DNA from: CALZFJ01 sp964459845 | GTDB taxonomy: Bacteria; Bacteroidota; Bacteroidia; Bacteroidales; Muribaculaceae | Length of the DNA stretch: 64,000 bases | Assembly: GCA_964459845.1 (NCBI GenBank) | Contig: CAYWOC010000006.1 | Location: 1 to 64,000 of the forward strand | Direction: 5' to 3' | Made by a program: the position numbers and the translations under genes | Part shown: positions 59,640 through 64,000 of the stretch, in pieces | How the letters are laid out: each line of letters begins with the position of its first letter | Numbering within the stretch: position 1 is the stretch's first letter | Notes under the pieces: generated by a model | Told to the model about the DNA's origin: nothing | Database searches by the model: none | What the model saw: only the letters and a program-made list of their open reading frames with translations

Positions 59640-61586
59640 ATGAGCTATTTAAAATTTGATAAAAGCCTAATGATCAATTTGGAGCAGTCACTTCCCAAAG
59701 AGATGCTGCGCACAAACAGATCGGGCGCATATCATTGTACAACAATAGTGGGATGCAACACCCGTAAGCAACACGGGCTGCTCGTAATCCCTATTCCTGA
59801 AATGGACGACGACAACCACGTTCTTCTTTCTTCTCTTGACGAGACTGTGATTCAACATGGCGCCGCATTCAATTTAGGGCTACACAAGTACAATGGTTCT
59901 TGCTACAGTCCTAACGGGCATAAATACATCCGTGAATATGACTGCGAGACAGTGCCTCGCACCACATATCGCGTAGGTGGTGTAATCCTCACAAAAGAGA
60001 AGATTTTCATCTCGCACGAGAACAGAATACTTATACGCTACACCCTCGTCGATGCTCACTCTCAGACGACACTGCAATTCCGTCCTTTCTTGGCTTTCCG
60101 AAATGCCAATGACCTGTGTATGGAAAACGGAGTGGCAAGCCGCGACTATCACGAGGTGAACAATGGAATCGCCACTTGCATGTATCCCGGGTATCCCTCA
60201 TTATATATGCAATGCAGCCACAAGCCTGAGTTTGTCTATAACCCCAACTGGTATAAAGGCATTGAATACACAAAGGACCAAGAGCGTGGCATACCGTATC
60301 GCGAGGATCTTTATGTCCCCGGGTATTTCCAACTCAACATCAAGAAGGGCGAAAGCATCATCCTGTCAGCTGGCATATCAGAAGTCAATCCCAGACAACT
60401 TGCAAAAATGTATGCCGATGAGATAAAGACACGCACACCACGCACCAGTTTCTACAACTGTCTGAAAAATAGCGCAAAGCAATTCTACGTTGAGCGCACC
60501 GACGGAAAATACATCTTGGCTGGTTACCCCTGGTTCAAAATCCGCGCGCGCGATGAGCTCATAGCTTTGCCTGGCACCACAATTTCAGTCCACCACCGCG
60601 GCGACTTCGAGGAAATTATGGATACCGCACAAAAAGCTCTGCACAACTTTATGACCACAGGCTCATGTGACACTCCAATGCAAGGCATCGACCTGCCTGA
60701 TGTGCCGCTTTGGGCTGTGTGGGCTATTCAACAATACTATAAAGAAGCCGGTGAGACCGAAACACGCAAACGCTTTGGCGGAATCGTGAAAGAAATCATC
60801 GAATACATAATTGCCAACAAGCATCCAAATCTTGAATTTACCGAGTCGGGACTTATTTCCACAAATGGCAAAACATACCCAGTGTCATGGATGGACTCAT
60901 CAAATCCCGACGGAACGCCAAAGATTCCGCGTACAGGATTCCTTGTGGAGTTCAACGCTCTGTGGTATAACGCTCTGATGTTTGCTCATGCTCTGTTTGC
61001 CACCGACCCTGCCGAGCATGAAAGCATAATCAAATGGGAAAACATAGCATTGCAATGCAAAGACTCGTTCACCGAAACTTTCATGAACGACTTCGGCTAC
61101 CTATATGACTACGTTTCTGGTCTATTCACCGATTTGAGTGTACGACCAAACATGATTATTGCCGCAGGTCTCGACTTCTCGCCGCTCGACCGCCGTCAGC
61201 GCAAGTCGGTGCTTGATGTGGTGACTCGCGAACTTCTCACACCTAAAGGCTTGCGCACACTCAGCCCTAAGAGTTATGGCTACAGCCCATTCTATGTAGG
61301 AAGTCCTGAAGAACGAGAGTACGCCTACTATCAAGGCTCAGCACGCCCATGGCTTATGGGATTCTATGCCGATGCCTATATAAAAGTGTTCGGGATGAGC
61401 GGCGTTTCATTCATCGAGAGAATGATGATAGGCTTCGAAGACGAAATGACAGAAGGATGCATCGGTTCGCTGTCTGAGCTTTACGACGGCAATCCGCCTT
61501 TCACTGGGCGCGGTGCAGTAAGTTTCGCAACTAATGTAAGCGGAGTGCTTCGAGTATTGCGCCTGCTGAAAAATTTGAATGTATAA
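59640..61586 (+). CDS. Glycogen debranching enzyme (amylo-alpha-1,6-glucosidase family)
   Basis: A 648-residue protein with an N-terminal GDE beta-domain (from YHCTTIVGCNTRKQHGLLV to about 270) and a C-terminal (alpha/alpha)6 GH133-like barrel. Motifs include AGYPWFKIRARDELIALPG (the region of the catalytic acid, usually GRD, here ARD), PVSWMDSSNPDG, LVEFNALWYNALMFA and RPWLMGFYADAY. It removes alpha-1,6 branches of glycogen. It leads the cluster with the synthase and the GH57 gene; the ARD variant is noted but I do not take it as loss of function. Confidence 0.9.
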   Translation: MSYLKFDKSLMINLEQSLPKEMLRTNRSGAYHCTTIVGCNTRKQHGLLVIPIPEMDDDNHVLLSSLDETVIQHGAAFNLGLHKYNGSCYSPNGHKYIREYDCETVPRTTYRVGGVILTKEKIFISHENRILIRYTLVDAHSQTTLQFRPFLAFRNANDLCMENGVASRDYHEVNNGIATCMYPGYPSLYMQCSHKPEFVYNPNWYKGIEYTKDQERGIPYREDLYVPGYFQLNIKKGESIILSAGISEVNPRQLAKMYADEIKTRTPRTSFYNCLKNSAKQFYVERTDGKYILAGYPWFKIRARDELIALPGTTISVHHRGDFEEIMDTAQKALHNFMTTGSCDTPMQGIDLPDVPLWAVWAIQQYYKEAGETETRKRFGGIVKEIIEYIIANKHPNLEFTESGLISTNGKTYPVSWMDSSNPDGTPKIPRTGFLVEFNALWYNALMFAHALFATDPAEHESIIKWENIALQCKDSFTETFMNDFGYLYDYVSGLFTDLSVRPNMIIAAGLDFSPLDRRQRKSVLDVVTRELLTPKGLRTLSPKSYGYSPFYVGSPEEREYAYYQGSARPWLMGFYADAYIKVFGMSGVSFIERMMIGFEDEMTEGCIGSLSELYDGNPPFTGRGAVSFATNVSGVLRVLRLLKNLNV

Positions 61587-61614
61587 CCGTGAAAATAAAT
61601 TGCATCATTAATAT

Positions 61615-62874
61615 ATGAAAGCTTTAATGTTCGGGTGGGAATTTCCACCTCATATCCTCGGAGGTCTCGGTACTGCCAGCCATGGGCTGACTAAAGGCAT
61701 GTTCGAGAATGGCGATATGGACATTACATTTGTAATACCCAAACCTTGGGGCGACGAAGACAAGGATTTCGCAAAAATCGTGGGAGCCAACTGCGTGCCA
61801 GTGGCTTGGCGTGACGTGAATTGGGACTATGTTCAGAGCCGAATAGGCAATGTAATGGAACCTCAATTATATTTTGATCTTCGCGACCATATCTATGCCG
61901 ACTTCAACTATATGGGCACCAACGACCTTGGATGTATTGAATTTTCGGGTCGCTATCCCGATAATCTTTTAGAGGAAATCAACAACTACTCAATTGTGGC
62001 TGGTGTAATTGCCCGCACCATTCCTTGTGATGTCATCCACTCCCACGACTGGCTGACGTATCCTGCCGGAATACATGCCAAGCAGGTCACTGGCAAACCT
62101 CTTGTGATACATGTACACGCCACAGATTTCGACCGCAGCCGCGGCAACGTGAACCCCACGGTATTTGCTATCGAAAAAGACGGCATGAACAATGCCGACC
62201 ACATTATCACAGTCAGCAACCTTACTCGCCAAACCGTAATCGAGAAATACGGTATCAGCCCAGACAAAGTGACCACCGTGCATAATGCCGTTGAGCCTTT
62301 AAGCGACGAGATAAGAAACATTAAAATGAAAAAAGGCAAAGACAAAGTTGTCACCTTCCTCGGTCGAATCACAATGCAGAAAGGTCCTGAATACTTTGTC
62401 GAAGCTGCGGCAAAGGTCCTCCAGAAGACACATAATGTGCGATTCGTGATGGCTGGAAGTGGTGACATGATGGAAAAGATGATACGACTTGCCGCCGACC
62501 GTGACATTGCCGACAGATTCCACTTCACAGGCTTTTTAAAAGGCCGCCAAGTGTATGAAATGCTTGCCGCAAGCGACGTGTATATTATGCCTTCTGTATC
62601 CGAACCGTTCGGAATATCACCGCTCGAAGCTATGCAGATGGGCGTGCCGTCAATCATTTCAAAACAATCAGGTTGTGCCGAAATCCTTGAAAATGTCATA
62701 AAAATCGACTATTGGGACATCAATGCTATGGCAGATGCGATATATTCGATTATAAAATATCCGGCAATGTACAAGCATCTGCGCGACAATGGGCTTGCCG
62801 AAATCGACACAATCCAATGGAAAAAAGCCGGTGCTAAAGTAATTGACATATATCATAGAGTAACTGGTAAGTAG
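61615..62874 (+). CDS. Family 4 glycosyltransferase, probable glycogen synthase
   Basis: A 419-residue GT-B enzyme. The N-terminal MFGWEFPPHILGGLGTASHGL is the acceptor-side loop, HSHDWLTYPAGIHA follows, and the C-terminal donor site has FLGRITMQKGPEYFVEAAAKV and SVSEPFGISPLEAMQMG (the E(x7)E motif). It probably adds glucose from a nucleotide sugar to glycogen. It is 28 bases downstream of the debranching enzyme and 60 bases upstream of the GH57 gene, an order I recall from other Bacteroidetes. Confidence 0.88.
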   Translation: MKALMFGWEFPPHILGGLGTASHGLTKGMFENGDMDITFVIPKPWGDEDKDFAKIVGANCVPVAWRDVNWDYVQSRIGNVMEPQLYFDLRDHIYADFNYMGTNDLGCIEFSGRYPDNLLEEINNYSIVAGVIARTIPCDVIHSHDWLTYPAGIHAKQVTGKPLVIHVHATDFDRSRGNVNPTVFAIEKDGMNNADHIITVSNLTRQTVIEKYGISPDKVTTVHNAVEPLSDEIRNIKMKKGKDKVVTFLGRITMQKGPEYFVEAAAKVLQKTHNVRFVMAGSGDMMEKMIRLAADRDIADRFHFTGFLKGRQVYEMLAASDVYIMPSVSEPFGISPLEAMQMGVPSIISKQSGCAEILENVIKIDYWDINAMADAIYSIIKYPAMYKHLRDNGLAEIDTIQWKKAGAKVIDIYHRVTGK

Positions 62875-62934
62875 ATTCTTACCCAATCGACTTAATTAAA
62901 ATATTTTACTGAACAAACATTAGACAATAATAAA

Positions 62935-64000
62935 ATGAAAGCCATTTGTTTTTATTTTCAGATACATCAACCATTTCGTTTGAAGACCTACCGCTTCTTC
63001 GACATCGGCAACGACCATTACTATTACGATGATTTTGCCAACGATGACATCATAACACGCATTGCACACCGCTCGTATCTTCCAGCCAACGAGATGCTGC
63101 TTGATATGATTAAATCTTCTAATAAGAAATTTAAGGTCGCATTCTCCATCACTGGCACAGCCCTCGAACAGCTCGAACAATACGTTCCTGAATTCATCGA
63201 CTCGATGAAGGAGCTTGCAGCCACAGGGTGCGTGGAATTTCTGTCGGAGACTTACGCACATTCTTTGGCATCGCTTGCCGACCCTGAAGAGTTTGCTGAG
63301 CAGGTGAAAGCTCACGACGACAAAATTTTTGAGCTTTTCGGACAGCGACCAAAGGTTTTCCGCAACACCGAGTTGATTTACAGCGATGACATTGCTTCTA
63401 TGGTTTCTTCAATGGGCTTCAAAGGCGCAATTACTGATGGAGCTAAACACATCCTTGGCTGGAAATCGCCTAATTACGTCTATGCATCGGCAGCAGCTCC
63501 TAAACTGAAGCTGCTACTCAAAAACTCTAAATTGAGCGATGATATTTCATTCCTATTCAGCAATCCTGAATGGGAGTCATATCCTCTCACTGCCGACAAA
63601 TATATCGATTGGATTGCCAATCTGCCTGAAGAGGAGCAAATCGTGAATCTGTTCATGAATTATGAGACATTCGGAGAACTTCAAGCTCGCGAGACGGGAA
63701 TATTTGAGTTCATGAAAGCACTGCCCCGATTTGCGAGCGAAAAGGACATCGCATTTTGGACTCCAAGCGAAACTCTGTCGAAGCTCAAATCAGTAGGCGA
63801 ATTGGCAGTGCCTTACCCTATGTCTTGGGCTGACGAAGCTCGCGACACAAGCGCATGGCTTGGCAATGACCTGCAAAATGAAGCATTCAAAAAGCTATAT
63901 TCTGTGGCTGAGCGAGTGCGTCTTTGCGATGACCGGCGCTTGAAACAAGATTGGTACTATCTTCAAACTTCCGACCACTTCTTCTATATGAGCACGAAAC
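62935..64000 (+). CDS. GH57 alpha-amylase/4-alpha-glucanotransferase, truncated by window end
   Basis: The first 355 codons of a GH57-family enzyme starting at ATG 62935; the gene runs past the window edge. The N terminus CFYFQIHQPFRL contains the HQP motif, CVEFLSETYAHSLASLADP is the second conserved block, and FRNTELIYSDDIASM holds the nucleophile-type glutamate. FMNYETFGELQ carries the residue usually found as the general acid region (YETFG). It acts on alpha-1,4 glucans in the cytoplasm, in a set with the debranching and synthase genes. Confidence 0.9.
   Translation, partial: MKAICFYFQIHQPFRLKTYRFFDIGNDHYYYDDFANDDIITRIAHRSYLPANEMLLDMIKSSNKKFKVAFSITGTALEQLEQYVPEFIDSMKELAATGCVEFLSETYAHSLASLADPEEFAEQVKAHDDKIFELFGQRPKVFRNTELIYSDDIASMVSSMGFKGAITDGAKHILGWKSPNYVYASAAAPKLKLLLKNSKLSDDISFLFSNPEWESYPLTADKYIDWIANLPEEEQIVNLFMNYETFGELQARETGIFEFMKALPRFASEKDIAFWTPSETLSKLKSVGELAVPYPMSWADEARDTSAWLGNDLQNEAFKKLYSVAERVRLCDDRRLKQDWYYLQTSDHFFYMSTK

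Noticed and set aside
60538..60580. Loss of the catalytic motif in the debranching enzyme (ARD in place of the common GRD)
   Set aside because: The aspartate itself is retained and the surrounding sequence is well conserved, so inactivation is not supported.

Overview
The window looks like the chromosome of an anaerobic gut Bacteroidales bacterium; a Muribaculaceae-type relative is my inference, not something I could test. The reasons are Bacteroidetes-type promoters (TAnnTTTG), weak Shine-Dalgarno sites, many SPII lipoproteins, several families largely confined to Bacteroidales (DUF4827, DUF4465, a DUF3380-type muramidase), a single-chain pyruvate:ferredoxin oxidoreductase, menaquinone genes and the acetate pathway. 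I see no phage, insertion sequence, CRISPR array, tRNA or rRNA. Most of the region is core genome, with accessory character limited to the surface-glycan genes.

Layout. 0.3-4.7 kb (minus): menE, menC and menB, preceded by a hexose-phosphate mutase (glmM type). 4.8-8.9 kb (minus): a lipoprotein, two tandem NrnA-like DHH phosphoesterases (one with an export signal), a TPR protein and a DUF4465 lipoprotein. 8.9-18.7 kb (minus): a long run dxs-trkA-trkH-ftsK-lolA-trxB-murI. 19.1-23.2 kb (plus): rmlB-rmlA, two FdtA-like ketoisomerases and a sugar aminotransferase, which together should make a dTDP-3-amino-3,6-dideoxyhexose. 23.4-26.6 kb (minus): pta-ackA, an OmpH-like lipoprotein and a small membrane protein. 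26.7-36.0 kb (plus): pepD, a muramidase, a DUF349 protein, a serine hydrolase, an initiating sugar-phosphate transferase and recQ. 36.1-43.5 kb (minus): an AraC regulator, nifJ, an M16 peptidase, a cyclophilin and an unknown protein. 43.7 kb (plus): a cytidylate-kinase-like gene. 44.3-47.8 kb (minus): a frameshifted AlbA_2/Schlafen-type gene, an SGNH esterase and two OmpA/glycine-zipper proteins. 47.9-54.5 kb (minus): a compact glycan cluster (flippase, aminotransferase, ATP-grasp, epimerase, GT2, GT11-like). 54.7-58.3 kb: a YdcF/SanA protein, a GNAT enzyme, a secreted C1B peptidase and a DUF308 protein. 58.4-64 kb (plus): a YegS-type lipid kinase, then a glycogen set (debranching enzyme, GT4 synthase and a GH57 enzyme cut by the window end).

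How it fits together. nifJ with pta-ackA gives pyruvate to acetyl-CoA to acetate plus ATP, while menB/C/E supply menaquinone for fumarate respiration. The dTDP-sugar genes, the initiating transferase and the flippase cluster are physically separate but could all feed one surface glycan. The glycogen genes handle storage.

Items most worth a second look: an exported copy of a normally cytoplasmic DHH phosphoesterase; tandem FdtA paralogues in which one has lost half of the His-x-His motif; two intergenic loci that look like small RNAs or structured leaders (8040-8100 and 55624-55706); a 20-bp leader hairpin ahead of a gene broken in a G5/C5 tract; a roughly 80-bp intergenic repeat with built-in promoter motifs; and a GT11-like protein that has lost both signature motifs.
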